DNA from: Gammaproteobacteria bacterium
GTDB taxonomy: Bacteria > Pseudomonadota > Gammaproteobacteria > Pseudomonadales > Porticoccaceae
Direction: 5' to 3'
Assembly (NCBI GenBank): GCA_016708925.1
Contig: JADJET010000022.1
Coordinates: 124,001 to 188,000 of the forward strand
DNA length: 64,000 nt
Shown here: piece by piece, positions 55,544 to 64,000 of the stretch
How positions within the stretch are numbered: the stretch's first letter is position 1
Layout: each line of letters opens with the position of its first letter
The notes under the pieces: generated by a model
What the model was told of the DNA's origin: nothing
What the model saw: only the letters and a program-made list of their open reading frames with translations
The model's database searches: none
Made by a program: the position numbers and the translations under genes

Positions 55544-56517
55544 GGACCCTCCCGCAAGCTGACTTCCCCGCCGCTGATGAAACGCAGGCCGTCGGCGCAT
55601 TCCAGGGCGAGCGCGCCCTGCTCGTTGACGCCGCGCGCGATCCCGTCGACGACGCGACTGCCAGTGCTGATCCGCACCGGCCGGCCCTGATGCACATGCG
55701 CCGCCTCCCATTCCCTCCGATAGGCGCGAAACCCGCGCTCGGGAAAATCGTGCAGCAGCGGCAACAGTTGCTCCAGCAGGGCGGCAGCGAGCCGATCCCG
55801 CGAGATACGGCAATCGCTCAGATCCCGCCAGGGCTGGTCGATCTCGCGCGCGGCCGCGGCGGGCATGGCGACATTGATGCCGATACCCGTGATGACGCGG
55901 CAAAGTCCCTGGGGATCGCCGATCACCTCGATCAGGATTCCGCCCAGTTTGCGCCCGGAGCGCAGCAGATCGTTGGGCCACTTGAGGCCGATGTCGGTCA
56001 CGCCAACCGCGGCCAGCGCGCTCCGCGCCGCGACTCCCACCGCCAGGCTCAAGCCCTCGACCACGGCGATGCCGCCATCGAATTCCCAGGCGACCGTCAG
56101 ATACAGGTTGCGCGCGAAAGGACTGACCCAGCGCCGGCCCAGGCGTCCGCGGCCGCCGGTCTGGCGCTCCGCCAGATAGCAGATGCCGCTTCCATTCAGT
56201 GGGTCGGCGGCACGTTTGGCCTGCTCGTTGGTGGAGTCGATCACATCGAAGACATTGATGTCGCGCAACAGGCTCCGGGCCGCATCGCCCAGCGCGGCGC
56301 GGATGGCGGCGGCATCGTGGAGATCGACACCGCCCGCGATCCGGTAGCCGTGCGGGCGCGTCCGCTCCAGCGGCAACTCCAGCGCCTCCAGCTTGCCAAG
56401 CGCCTTCCAGATCGCCGCCCGGCTCACGCCCAGCGCCTGCCCGAGTTCGGCGCCGGAGTGGAACTCGCCGTCGGCGAGCAACCCCAGCAACGTGCGCTGA
56501 CCCGGCGTCAGAACCAC
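55540..56517 (-). CDS. birA: Biotin--protein ligase and biotin operon repressor
   Basis: 325 residues. The N-terminal winged helix (GAELGQALGVSRAAIWKALG, about 22-41) allows DNA binding. The catalytic domain has the biotinyl-AMP loop GGRGRLGRRW (121-130), then GLKWPNDLL and KLGGILIEV, and the C-terminal SH3-like domain. It biotinylates acetyl-CoA carboxylase BCCP, and the winged helix implies repression of bio genes. The start is GTG 56517, overlapping the TauE gene end. Confidence 0.95.
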   Translation of the reverse strand: MVLTPGQRTLLGLLADGEFHSGAELGQALGVSRAAIWKALGKLEALELPLERTRPHGYRIAGGVDLHDAAAIRAALGDAARSLLRDINVFDVIDSTNEQAKRAADPLNGSGICYLAERQTGGRGRLGRRWVSPFARNLYLTVAWEFDGGIAVVEGLSLAVGVAARSALAAVGVTDIGLKWPNDLLRSGRKLGGILIEVIGDPQGLCRVITGIGINVAMPAAAAREIDQPWRDLSDCRISRDRLAAALLEQLLPLLHDFPERGFRAYRREWEAAHVHQGRPVRISTGSRVVDGIARGVNEQGALALECADGLRFISGGEVSLREGP

Positions 56518-57341
56518 GACTGCCCCGCCCCGAAGGGCAGATTCCGCACCATGAACTGCACGCCGATTAGCAGCGAAACCAGCGCAAACGACCGCCGCAG
56601 GATGCGCTCCGGCAAGCTATGGGCAAGACGCGCACCCCAGCGCGCAAAGGGCGTGCTGGTCGCGATGATGCCGAGCAGCGCCGGCAGATAGACGAAACCC
56701 CAGCTCCATTCCGGCAGCGCGAGATCACCGTGACCGCCGAACACATAGGTAGACGCACCGCTGAGGGCGATCGGCAGGCCGAGCGCGGACGATGTCGCGA
56801 CCGCGATCACCATGGGTTCGCGGCACCAGCTCAGATAGGGCACCGTGAGCGAGCCGCCGCCGATACCGAAAATGCCCGAGGCAAAGCCGATGGTCGCGCC
56901 CGCGCCGGTCTGCAACGCCCGGCCGGGTGGCTGACCTTCCCGGGCCTGTACGCGCACACCGAATGCCATCTGGAAAGCCACCAGCAACAGAAAAGCGCCG
57001 AAGCTGAATTGCAGCAGTTCACCCTTGAGGCGCGCCGCCACCAGGCCGCCGAGCACCGTGCCCACCAGTACGCCGGGCGCGAGCTGCGCCACCAGTCGCC
57101 AGCGGATCGCGCCGCGGCGCTGATGGGTGCGGATCGCGCTCAGGGCGGTGACGACGATGGTGGCGAGCGAGGTGCCGATCGCCATATGGGTCAGCACCTC
57201 GGGCGCCATGCCCTGCCACTGAAAGGCGAAAATCAGCACCGGCACCACGACCGCGCCGCCGCCCAGGCCGAAAACACCGGCGACCAGACCCGCCACGGCA
57301 CCGATCCCGAGATAGACGAGGTAAGGCGTGATGATTTCCAT
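56508..57341 (-). CDS. TauE/SafE-family permease (sulfite/organosulfonate export family)
   Basis: 277 residues with eight hydrophobic segments in two repeats. Each repeat carries the family's glycine motif: GVFGLGGGAVVVPVLIF near 23-39 and SGIFGIGGGSLTVPYLSW near 158-175. Members export sulfite, sulfoacetate or related anions, or are uncharacterised; the substrate here is unknown. ATG 57341 places the first membrane segment at the usual distance. It ends 10 bases inside birA, so the two may be co-transcribed. Confidence 0.88.
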   Translation of the reverse strand: MEIITPYLVYLGIGAVAGLVAGVFGLGGGAVVVPVLIFAFQWQGMAPEVLTHMAIGTSLATIVVTALSAIRTHQRRGAIRWRLVAQLAPGVLVGTVLGGLVAARLKGELLQFSFGAFLLLVAFQMAFGVRVQAREGQPPGRALQTGAGATIGFASGIFGIGGGSLTVPYLSWCREPMVIAVATSSALGLPIALSGASTYVFGGHGDLALPEWSWGFVYLPALLGIIATSTPFARWGARLAHSLPERILRRSFALVSLLIGVQFMVRNLPFGAGQSWF

Positions 57342-57478
57342 GCAATCCCGGGGGCAGCGCTGGCGGGCGAGTGTAAACCAAGCGGTCCGACGCGGTTTTG
57401 TCCGCCGTGATGCCGGCAACCAGCGCAGGCCGGCAAGCGCCGGCCCGACGCTTCAGTGCAGACTTTTCACCACAAATT

Positions 57479-58429
57479 TCAGTACCGCCCGCCGACCGCC
57501 GTGGGCAACTGGCTGCGAATCTCCGCGAGTTCGGCGGCGGTGAACCGCACCGCCAGCGCCGCCAGATTTTCCTTCAGCCGGGACAGCTTGCGGGTGCCCG
57601 GGATGGGAAAGATATTCGCGTCCTGGTTGAGCACCCAGGCAAGCGCAACCTGCGCCGGCGTGATTTCCTTGGCGCGCGCGATCCGCTCCACCAGCGCGAT
57701 GAACGCCTTGTTCTGCTCCAGTGCTTCCGGCTGAAAGCGGGGTGAATGGAGTCGGTAATCGCCGGGGTCGAGCGCTTCGCGCGAGGGAATGGCGCCGGTG
57801 AGGAAGCCGCGTCCCAGGGGACTGTAGGCGACAAAGGCGATCCCGAGTTCGCGGCAGGTGTCGAGGATGGCGCCCTCGGGGTCGCGACTCCACAGCGAAT
57901 ACTCGGTCTGCAGCGCGGTGATCGGATGGATTTTTTGCGCGCGGCGCAGCTGGTCCGCATCCGCCTCGCTCAGGCCGAGGAAGCGCACCTTGCCCGCCGT
58001 GACCAGATCACCCATGGCGCCCACGGTGTCCTCAATGGGCACCTGGGGATCGACGCGATGGGCGTAGTAGAGATCGATGGTCTCGACGCCGAGGCGTTTC
58101 AGGCTCGCGTCGCACGCTTCCCGGATGTGCGCCGGGCTGCAATCGAGCCCGGCAAAACCGCCCTTGGCATCGCGCAGGAAGCCGAACTTGGTGGCCAGCA
58201 CCAGCTGGCTCCATTTGCCCTTGAACGCGCGACCGATCAGGGTTTCGTTATGGCCGCTGCCGTACATGTCAGCGGTATCGAAAAAATTCACGCCCAGATC
58301 CAGCGCGCTGTGCAGGGTGCGGATCGATTCGGCTTCATCCGCCGGCCCGTAGAACTCCGACATGCCCATGCAGCCCAGGCCGAGACGGCCCACGCGCAAA
58401 CTGCTGTTGCCCAATTGCAAGGTTTCCAT
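57479..58429 (-). CDS. Aldo/keto reductase
   Basis: 316 residues, a TIM barrel using NADPH. The catalytic tetrad is complete: Asp51 and Tyr56 in FFDTADMYG, Lys81 in VLATKFG, and His124 in YYAHRVD. Cofactor residues GLSEADADQLRRA and the C-terminal IPIPGTRKLSRLKENL (read here as FPIPGTRKLSRLKEN) are present. It resembles the YajO/IolS-type AKR12/13 enzymes; the substrate cannot be read. ATG 58429 gives METLQLGNSSLRVGRLGLGC, the family start. Confidence 0.92.
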   Translation of the reverse strand: METLQLGNSSLRVGRLGLGCMGMSEFYGPADEAESIRTLHSALDLGVNFFDTADMYGSGHNETLIGRAFKGKWSQLVLATKFGFLRDAKGGFAGLDCSPAHIREACDASLKRLGVETIDLYYAHRVDPQVPIEDTVGAMGDLVTAGKVRFLGLSEADADQLRRAQKIHPITALQTEYSLWSRDPEGAILDTCRELGIAFVAYSPLGRGFLTGAIPSREALDPGDYRLHSPRFQPEALEQNKAFIALVERIARAKEITPAQVALAWVLNQDANIFPIPGTRKLSRLKENLAALAVRFTAAELAEIRSQLPTAVGGRY

Positions 58430-58571
58430 GATGGCCTCCACCGGTGTGTAGAGCACTTCACCATAGCCGCACGCGGCGCGCGCGACAACCGCCGCGCACC
58501 GACCCGGCCCCTTGCATTGGCACAGTGTTACCGCAACACTCGCGCCCCACCGGCAACACGCCCCATCCGCC

Positions 58572-60035
58572 ATGGCCTATCGCGATCTGCGCGATTTCAT
58601 CAAGTTTTTGGAAGCGCGCGGCGAGCTCAAACGCATCGCCACACCCGTCAGTCCCGCGCTCGAAATCACCGAGATCTGTGACCGCACCCTGAAGGCCGGC
58701 GGACCGGCGCTGCTGTTCGAGCGCCCCACCGGCTTCGCGGTGCCGGTGCTCGGCAACCTGTTCGGCACCCCCGAGCGTGTGGCGCTTGCCATGGGCGGGG
58801 AAGGCGTCGCGCACCTGCGGGAAGTGGGCGAATTGCTCGCCTTTCTGAAGGAGCCCGAGCCGCCCAAGGGACTGCGCGATCTGTGGGCCAAGCGCGAGCA
58901 GTTCCGACCGGTGCTGAACATGCCGGTGAAAACCGTCAAAGCCGCGCCCTGTCAGGAAATCGTGCTGGAAAGCGCGGCCGTGGATCTGGCGCAATGGCCC
59001 ATCCAGACCTGCTGGCCGGGAGACGCCGGCCCGCTGATCACCTGGCCGCTGGTGATCACACGCGGGCCCGGCAAGGAGCGCCAGAACCTCGGCATCTACC
59101 GGATGCAGGTGATCGGCCGCAACCGCGTCATCCTGCGCTGGCTGGCCCACCGCGGCGGAGCGCTCGACTACCGCGACTGGCTGGCCGCTCACCCCGACGT
59201 GCCGTTTCCCGTGTCCGTGGCGCTGGGCGCCGATCCCGCCACCATCCTGGGTGCGGTGACGCCGGTGCCGGACAGCCTGTCCGAATATGCCTTTGCGGGG
59301 CTGCTGCGCGGCGAACGCACCGAGGTCGCCGCCAGCCTCGGCAACGATCTGCAGGTGCCGGCGCGCGCCGAGATCATTCTCGAAGGCCATATCCATCCTG
59401 GCGATGAAGCCGACGAAGGTCCGTTCGGCGATCACACCGGCTACTACAACGAAGTCGAACGCTTCCCGGTGTTCACCATCGACCGCATCACCCACCGCAC
59501 CGCTCCCATCTACCACAGCACCTACACCGGCCGGCCCCCGGACGAACCCGCGATCCTCGGCGTGGCGCTCAACGAAGTGTTCGTGCCGGTGTTGAAAAAA
59601 CAGTTTCCGGAAATCGTGGATTTTTATCTGCCACCAGAGGGCTGTTCCTACCGCTTCGCGGTGGTGACCATGAAAAAGCAGTATCCCGGCCACGCCAAAC
59701 GGGTGATGTTCGGGGTGTGGTCCTTCCTGCGCCAGTTCATGTACACCAAGTTCGTGGTGGTGACCGACGACGACGTCAATGCCCGCGACTGGCGCGACGT
59801 GATCTGGGCGATGACCACCCGCATGGACCCCGCGCGCGATCTGGTGCTGGTGGAAAACACCCCCATCGATTATCTGGATTTTGCCTCGCCCGTCTCTGGC
59901 CTCGGCTCGAAGGTCGGCTTCGATGCCACCCACAAGTGGCCGGGCGAGACAACGCGCGAATGGGGCCGACCGATCCGCATGGACGCGGCGGTGCAAGCCC
60001 GCATCGATGCGATCTGGTCGGAGCTCGGCTTGTAG
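58572..60035 (+). CDS. ubiD: UbiD-family prenylated-FMN-dependent decarboxylase (4-hydroxy-3-polyprenylbenzoate decarboxylase)
   Basis: 487 residues (E. coli UbiD 497). It decarboxylates the polyprenyl-hydroxybenzoate intermediate of ubiquinone synthesis with prenylated FMN. Motifs of the family are YRDLRDFIKFLEARGELKRI at the start, RQNLGIYRMQVIGRNR near 172-187, the cofactor region AEIILEGHIHPGDEADEGPF near 266-285 followed by GDHTGYY, and KFVVVTDDDVNARDW near 395-409. No ubiX (the prFMN synthase) is in this window. ATG 58572 gives the family start. Confidence 0.93.
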   Translation: MAYRDLRDFIKFLEARGELKRIATPVSPALEITEICDRTLKAGGPALLFERPTGFAVPVLGNLFGTPERVALAMGGEGVAHLREVGELLAFLKEPEPPKGLRDLWAKREQFRPVLNMPVKTVKAAPCQEIVLESAAVDLAQWPIQTCWPGDAGPLITWPLVITRGPGKERQNLGIYRMQVIGRNRVILRWLAHRGGALDYRDWLAAHPDVPFPVSVALGADPATILGAVTPVPDSLSEYAFAGLLRGERTEVAASLGNDLQVPARAEIILEGHIHPGDEADEGPFGDHTGYYNEVERFPVFTIDRITHRTAPIYHSTYTGRPPDEPAILGVALNEVFVPVLKKQFPEIVDFYLPPEGCSYRFAVVTMKKQYPGHAKRVMFGVWSFLRQFMYTKFVVVTDDDVNARDWRDVIWAMTTRMDPARDLVLVENTPIDYLDFASPVSGLGSKVGFDATHKWPGETTREWGRPIRMDAAVQARIDAIWSELGL

Positions 60036-60154
60036 CGTCTGCGCAACCAGACGGTGCCAGCGAATTGCTGTATCGCCATGCGCGGCAACATCTGGAAAAT
60101 CGGTTTTGCGCCGACCGGTTGATCAACACCATGAACGAAATCGCCGCGGCCGCC
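60036..60154 (+). pseudogene. Possible tail of a lost glycosyltransferase-like gene
   Basis: Between ubiD and the 51-base repeat, one plus-strand frame reads SELLYRHARQHLENRFCADR then LINTMNEIAAAAETY. The pattern (ARQHLENRF ... RLINTMNEI) is like the last helices of GT-B glycosyltransferases. It has no start of its own and runs into the repeat. This is weak, based only on pattern resemblance. Confidence 0.25.
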
Positions 60155-60205
60155 GAGACCTATCAAGTCGATAGGCGAGGGAGCGAGCACCGCGCAACGA
60201 AGCAG
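60155..60205. repeat. 51-base dispersed repeat, copy 2
   Basis: Identical to 3268-3318, including the CCTATC-AAGTC-GATAGG hairpin. It ends 8 bases from the aroE stop codon. On the minus strand it would be transcribed as the tail of aroE mRNA. Confidence 0.85.
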
Positions 60206-60213
60206 GAAGTCGC

Positions 60214-61065
60214 TCATCCCTTTTTGTGGGGGTTCTGCGCGACCAACTCACACCGTACTTTGGCGATCACCGGCCCGGTCTCGGGCCGCACGCCACGCCA
60301 GATAAAAAAAGCTTCGGCGGCCTGCTCCACCAGCATGCCAAGACCGTCCGCCACGGCAGCGGCGCCGTGGCGCTGCGCCCAGCCCAGAAAGAGCGTGGGT
60401 GCGGCCCCGTACATCATGTCGTAGGCATTGGCTCCCGGCGCCAGCAGGTGCTCGGGCAGCGGCGGCAATGCGCCGGCGAGGCTCGCGCTGGTGGCGTTGA
60501 TCACCAGATCGAAGGGTTCGACGCGGGCGAGATCCGCAAAACCCCCGCCTGCCACGCGCCCCAGATCGGCGAATTCCTGCGCCAGATGTTCGGCTTTGTC
60601 CGCGGTGCGGTTGGCGATCAGCAATTGCGCCGGCTGTTCGGCAAGCAGGGGCGCCAGTACGCCGCGCGCCGCGCCGCCGGCGCCCAGTATCAGTACGCGG
60701 CGGTCCGCTATCACCCAGCCGAGGTTGGCCGTCAAATCCCGCACCAGGCCGATGCCGTCGGTATTGTCGCCCAGCACCTGTCCGTCGCTCTCCAATGCCA
60801 GGGTGTTGACGGCGCCGGCGCGCCGCGCCCGCGCGCTCAGGCGGCCGACGAATCGAAAGGCATCCTCCTTGAAGGGCACCGTGACATTGCCGCCCCGGCC
60901 ACCGCCAGCAAAAAAATCCGCCGCGGCACGGGCGAATTCGCCCAGCGGCACCAGTTGCCGGTCGTAGCGCAAATCCTGTCCGGTCTGTGCCGCGAAGGCC
61001 GCATGGACCCCGGGCGAGGGGCTGTGGGCGACGGGGTTGCCAAACAGGACGTAACGATCGGTCAC
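60214..61065 (-). CDS. aroE: Shikimate dehydrogenase
   Basis: 283 residues. It reduces 3-dehydroshikimate with NADPH in the aromatic amino acid pathway. The substrate site VLFGNPVAHSPSPGVHAAF (6-24) and catalytic Lys66 and Asp103 (NVTVPFKEDAF and LGDNTDGIG) are present. The NADPH loop is ILGAGGAARGVLAPL near 125-139. The start is GTG 61065. It is last of the LysM-dprA-tsaC-hemF-aroE run, the order seen in Pseudomonas. Confidence 0.96.
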   Translation of the reverse strand: MTDRYVLFGNPVAHSPSPGVHAAFAAQTGQDLRYDRQLVPLGEFARAAADFFAGGGRGGNVTVPFKEDAFRFVGRLSARARRAGAVNTLALESDGQVLGDNTDGIGLVRDLTANLGWVIADRRVLILGAGGAARGVLAPLLAEQPAQLLIANRTADKAEHLAQEFADLGRVAGGGFADLARVEPFDLVINATSASLAGALPPLPEHLLAPGANAYDMMYGAAPTLFLGWAQRHGAAAVADGLGMLVEQAAEAFFIWRGVRPETGPVIAKVRCELVAQNPHKKG

Positions 61066-61121
61066 GGGCGGGATTCCGAAGCACGGAGCTTCATTCTAGC
61101 GGCCGCGCCACGCCCGGACGA

Positions 61122-62033
61122 CTAGCCGGAATGCTCGGCCCAGTCCCGCGGTTGCAGGTAGAGCTCGTAGAGCTCGGCTTCGGGGGTGCCGGATTCGGGC
61201 TGCCAGTCGTAATCCCAGCGCACCAGCGGCGGCAGCGACATCAGGATGGATTCGGTGCGACCGCCGGTCTGGAGACCGAACAGGGTGCCGCGATCGTAGA
61301 CCAGGTTGAATTCCACATAGCGCCCGCGGCGGTAGAGCTGGAACTGGCGCTCGCGTTCGCCATGGGGCAGATCCTTGCGGCGCGCCAGAATCGGCCGGTA
61401 GGCCGTGATATAGGCATCGCCGATACGCCGGGCGAGAGCGAAGCTGTTATCGAAGCCCGGTTCGTTGAGGTCGTCAAAGAACAGTCCGCCGACACCGCGC
61501 GGTTCATTGCGGTGTTTGATGAAAAAGTACTGATCGCACCAGTCCTTGAAACGCGGATACACCTCCGGCCCCGACGGCGCGCAGGCGGCGCGGGCGGTGC
61601 GGTGCCAGTGCACGCAATCTTCCGCGTAACCATAAATGGGCGTGAGGTCGAAGCCGTCGCCAAACCACCAAATCGGCTCCTGCCCGGGACGCTCGGCGAC
61701 GAAAAAACGCACGTTGGCGTGGGAGGTGGGCGCGTGGGGATTGCGCGGGTGGATCACCAGCGAGACGCCCATGGCCTCGAAGGCGCAGCCGGCAAGTTCC
61801 GGGCGCGCGGCGGAAGCCGCCGCCGGCAGTTCGGTGCCGTGGACATGGGAAAAATTGACCCCGCCCTTTTCGATGGCGGCGCCCTCGGTCAGCACCCGCG
61901 ACACGCCGCCACCCCCGCCCTCGCGCAGCCAGGCGTCTTCGCGGAATTTTGCCGCACCGTCTTCGGCTTCCAGCTCGGCGCAGATGTGATCCTGCAGGCT
62001 CCGCAGCCAGGTGATTACAGCTTTTTTGTCCAT
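61122..62033 (-). CDS. hemF: Oxygen-dependent coproporphyrinogen III oxidase
   Basis: 303 residues. It converts coproporphyrinogen III to protoporphyrinogen IX with oxygen. Motifs are EGGGGGVSRVLTEGAAIEKG near 37-56, GVNFSHVHG, NPHAPTSHANVRFF near 96-109, WWFGDGFDLTPIYGYAEDCV, and EFNLVYDRGTLFGLQTGGR near the C-terminus. ATG 62033 gives the family start (MDKKAVITWLRSLQDHI); an in-frame ATG at 62054 adds seven residues. The presence of HemF implies at least facultative aerobic growth. Confidence 0.96.
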   Translation of the reverse strand: MDKKAVITWLRSLQDHICAELEAEDGAAKFREDAWLREGGGGGVSRVLTEGAAIEKGGVNFSHVHGTELPAAASAARPELAGCAFEAMGVSLVIHPRNPHAPTSHANVRFFVAERPGQEPIWWFGDGFDLTPIYGYAEDCVHWHRTARAACAPSGPEVYPRFKDWCDQYFFIKHRNEPRGVGGLFFDDLNEPGFDNSFALARRIGDAYITAYRPILARRKDLPHGERERQFQLYRRGRYVEFNLVYDRGTLFGLQTGGRTESILMSLPPLVRWDYDWQPESGTPEAELYELYLQPRDWAEHSG

Positions 62034-62054
62034 GGGGTTCTCTCGTCGCAGCAT

Positions 62055-62621
62055 TCAGCCCGGGCGCACGACGGCGCCGCTCATCAGGTCGCGAATCTCG
62101 CTCGGCCGGCGCCGGGCACCGACCCGGCCCGGTGTGTAATAGTCAACCCCGGCGCCAAAATACGCCTTGACTTCGGGCAAGCGGGTGGCCGGCGGCAAGC
62201 CCTGGGGATTGGCGGAGGTGGACACGATCGGGCCGCCGAAGGCGTGGCTCAGGGCGGCGGCCACCGGGTGCGCACTCACCCGTACCGCCAGGGTGCCGCG
62301 ACCGCCGGTCACTGCGGGCAGCGCCACGCCGTTGTCCGGAATCAGCCAGGTCACCGGGCCCGGCCAGGTCGCCGCCATGCGCGCGATGAGACGGTGGTCG
62401 AGACCGCGCAAAAACGGTCGCAGCATGGCCAGCTCGGCGGCGATCAGAATCAGGCCTTTGCCGGGATCGCGGCCCTTCAGCGCCAACACCCGCGCGAGCG
62501 CCGCGGGATTACCCGGGTCGCAGCCCAGTCCCCACACGGCTTCGGTGGGATAGGCGACCACGCCGCCGGCCCGCAGCAGGGTCGCGGCGATGCGCAGGGA
62601 GGGATGTCCGAAACGGGCCAC
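62055..62621 (-). CDS. tsaC: Threonylcarbamoyl-AMP synthase
   Basis: 188 residues of the YrdC fold (E. coli TsaC 190). It makes threonylcarbamoyl-AMP from Thr, bicarbonate and ATP for the t6A37 tRNA modification. Motifs are GGVVAYPTEAVWGLGCDPGN near 19-38, LALKGRDPGKGLIL near 46-59, WPGPVTWLIP and SANPQGLPP. The start is GTG 62621. It abuts hemF. A 113-base gap separates it from dprA, with nothing recognisable in it. Confidence 0.95.
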   Translation of the reverse strand: MARFGHPSLRIAATLLRAGGVVAYPTEAVWGLGCDPGNPAALARVLALKGRDPGKGLILIAAELAMLRPFLRGLDHRLIARMAATWPGPVTWLIPDNGVALPAVTGGRGTLAVRVSAHPVAAALSHAFGGPIVSTSANPQGLPPATRLPEVKAYFGAGVDYYTPGRVGARRRPSEIRDLMSGAVVRPG

Positions 62622-62734
62622 AGAATCGATTCACTCGCAAGAGATTTGCGGGGACGGGACGGACTCCGGCCCCGCGCAGGGAGCCGGGAGGCTACCGGAA
62701 GCCCCGTCGCTCGACAACCCGCAGGGGCGGTCAG

Positions 62735-63847
62735 TCAGGCGAGTCGCGAATAGCGGCCGTCGCGGTGTTCAACGCGCCCTGCGAGCTCAAGCTCCACCAG
62801 GGCCGCGGTGAGCCCGGCAACCGGGAGCCCGGTTCGCGCCACCAGCAGATCGACATCAGCCGGGTCGTGGCCCAATGCGGACAGTACCCGGCTGGCCTCA
62901 GCGCTGACCGGTGAGGCCACGGCCTGCCCGTCCCGGGCCTCCACGTATTTGAACGCCAGCATGCCGCCCAGTTGGCCGACGATGTCTTCGGCGGTCTCCA
63001 CCAGCGTGGCACCTTCCCGGATCAACTGGTGACAGCCGCGTGCCAGCGGATTGTTGATCGAACCCGGGATGGCAAACACCTCGCGACCCTGTTCCAGCGC
63101 TTGCCGGGCCGTGATCAGGGAACCGCTGCGCGGTGCCGCCTCCACCACCAGCACGCCCAGACTGAGGCCGCTGATGATGCGGTTGCGGCGCGGGAAATTA
63201 CCCGCCAGCGGCGGAGTGCCCGGCGGAAACTCGGTCACCACGACCCCGCCGGCGGCGACGATATCGCGCGACAACCCAAGATTCTGGCGTGGGTAGACCC
63301 GGTCGATGCCGGTGCCCACCACCGCAACCGTGATGCCGGTCTTGAGTGCGCCGAGGTGGGCGGCGCTGTCGATGCCGAGCGCGAGACCGCTCACAATCGC
63401 AAACCCGCTGCCCGCGAGCGCAGCCGCAAAGCGCGTCGCATGTTCGACGCCGCCCCGGCTGGCATTGCGACTGCCCACCACCGCGATGCCCGGCAACGCC
63501 AGGGCACCGGGATCGCCGCAGCCGTAGAGCAGGGGCGGTGGCGATGAGGTTTCGCGGAGCAGCGCCGGATAGCCGGGATCGGCGAGGCAGAGCAGAAAAA
63601 TACCCCGCTCCAGGAGTGGCTCCAGTGCAACGCGCGACGCGGCCATTGCGGCTTCGCCCTGGGCACGACAATCCCGCAGCAGGGCGCGCCAGCGCTCGGG
63701 AATCTCAGCCAGGGGGGCGCTGAATGCGCGCTCGAAACCGCCCAGCGCACGAAATAGACCCAACGCGGTTGCGCTGCCCAGGCCCGGCCAGATCAGCAAC
63801 TGGTGGGCCGCAACGGCTTCGGGAGTCGGTGAGGAGAAAGGCTCCAT
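62735..63847 (-). CDS. dprA: DNA-processing protein DprA
   Basis: 370 residues. It loads RecA on incoming single-stranded DNA during natural transformation. An N-terminal SAM/HhH-like domain is followed by the Rossmann-fold core: IAVVGSRNASRGGVEHATRF near 120-139, SGLALGIDSAAHLGAL, GTGIDRVYPRQN, and VVEAAPRSGSLITARQALEQ near 228-247. The C-terminal winged helix (about 310-370) is present. With type IV pili encoded in the same window, competence is possible; no other com genes are seen here. Confidence 0.96.
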   Translation of the reverse strand: MEPFSSPTPEAVAAHQLLIWPGLGSATALGLFRALGGFERAFSAPLAEIPERWRALLRDCRAQGEAAMAASRVALEPLLERGIFLLCLADPGYPALLRETSSPPPLLYGCGDPGALALPGIAVVGSRNASRGGVEHATRFAAALAGSGFAIVSGLALGIDSAAHLGALKTGITVAVVGTGIDRVYPRQNLGLSRDIVAAGGVVVTEFPPGTPPLAGNFPRRNRIISGLSLGVLVVEAAPRSGSLITARQALEQGREVFAIPGSINNPLARGCHQLIREGATLVETAEDIVGQLGGMLAFKYVEARDGQAVASPVSAEASRVLSALGHDPADVDLLVARTGLPVAGLTAALVELELAGRVEHRDGRYSRLA

Positions 63848-63878
63848 CCCTGAGCCTTGTGCAGTGGTCAGGCGACCT

Positions 63879-64000
63879 TCAGGGTTCGCGTACCAGGTCC
63901 TTGACCTTGAGCGGCCGGGACGCGTGCATCACCAGACCGAAACTCATTTTCTCGAAGGTGCGGAACACCATCAGCAATCCCGCGCGCTCCGCCGGCAAGG
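63879..64000 (-). CDS. LysM-domain protein, C-terminal 39 residues
   Basis: The frame enters at the right edge and stops at TGA 63881-63879. The tail reads LPAERAGLLMVFRTFEKMSF, then GLVMHASRPLKVKDLVREP, which matches the C-terminal end of the LysM peptidoglycan-binding protein found upstream of dprA in many gammaproteobacteria (PA0020-like). The LysM domain itself would lie beyond the window. Function is inferred from that family and place only. Confidence 0.75.
   Translation of the reverse strand, partial: LPAERAGLLMVFRTFEKMSFGLVMHASRPLKVKDLVREP

Overview
The window reads as chromosome of a high-GC gammaproteobacterium; I cannot place it below class. The main evidence is gene order. nadC - pilA - pilB - pilC - pilD - coaE - yacG / mutT - argJ - secA - M23 peptidase - lpxC - ftsZ - ftsA - ftsQ - ddl - murC - murG - ftsW - murD - mraY - murF - murE - ftsI - ftsL - rsmH - mraZ - rnpB - rsmI / lpoA - yraN - diaA - dolP is the ancestral arrangement that Escherichia and Pseudomonas keep in pieces. 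A class A RNase P RNA, a MraZ operator and a likely sigma-54 pilA promoter agree with this. No tRNA, rRNA, insertion sequence, prophage or CRISPR array was found.

Layout. 1-147 is the nadC tail, followed by 125 bases without A or T and a collapsed AGCS symporter remnant. 0.8-7.2 kb is an insert between nadC and pilA: ugd, a parDE toxin-antitoxin pair, a PglL/WaaL-type O-antigen ligase and a membrane alkaline-phosphatase-fold (sulfatase-like) enzyme. The last two lie downstream of pilA on the same strand and are candidates for pilin or envelope glycan modification. 7.3-12.6 kb holds pilA (minus) and pilB-pilC-pilD (plus), separated by REP-like and longer repeats. 12.9-13.7 kb is coaE-yacG. 13.7-36.9 kb is one long minus-strand block that makes the peptidoglycan precursor (murE, F, D, G, C, mraY, ddl), the divisome (ftsL, I, W, Q, A, Z), lipid A (lpxC), and the secretion motor (secA). 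It is driven from a promoter and MraZ operator at about 37.0 kb; murB is not in it.

37.3-49.6 kb: rnpB, a phosphotriesterase-family hydrolase, tesB, the rsmI / lpoA-yraN-diaA-dolP block, acetoacetyl-CoA synthetase, an FtsN-like SPOR protein, alanine racemase, glutaryl-CoA dehydrogenase and a broken VOC gene. 49.9-53.7 kb: a D-aminoacylase-like amidohydrolase, prfC and a cold-shock gene. 53.9-64 kb: birA-coaX-SPOR, a TauE/SafE permease, an aldo/keto reductase, ubiD, and the conserved LysM-dprA-tsaC-hemF-aroE run.

Sequence quality matters here. Seven otherwise well-conserved genes (mutT, ddl, lpoA, diaA, acetoacetyl-CoA synthetase, alr and the coaX-linked SPOR gene) each carry one single-base frameshift, and a VOC gene has an internal TGA. 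Both enzymes of the D-alanine branch (alr, ddl) are hit, so I read most of these as base-call or assembly errors. The G/C-only block near the left end has the same flavour.
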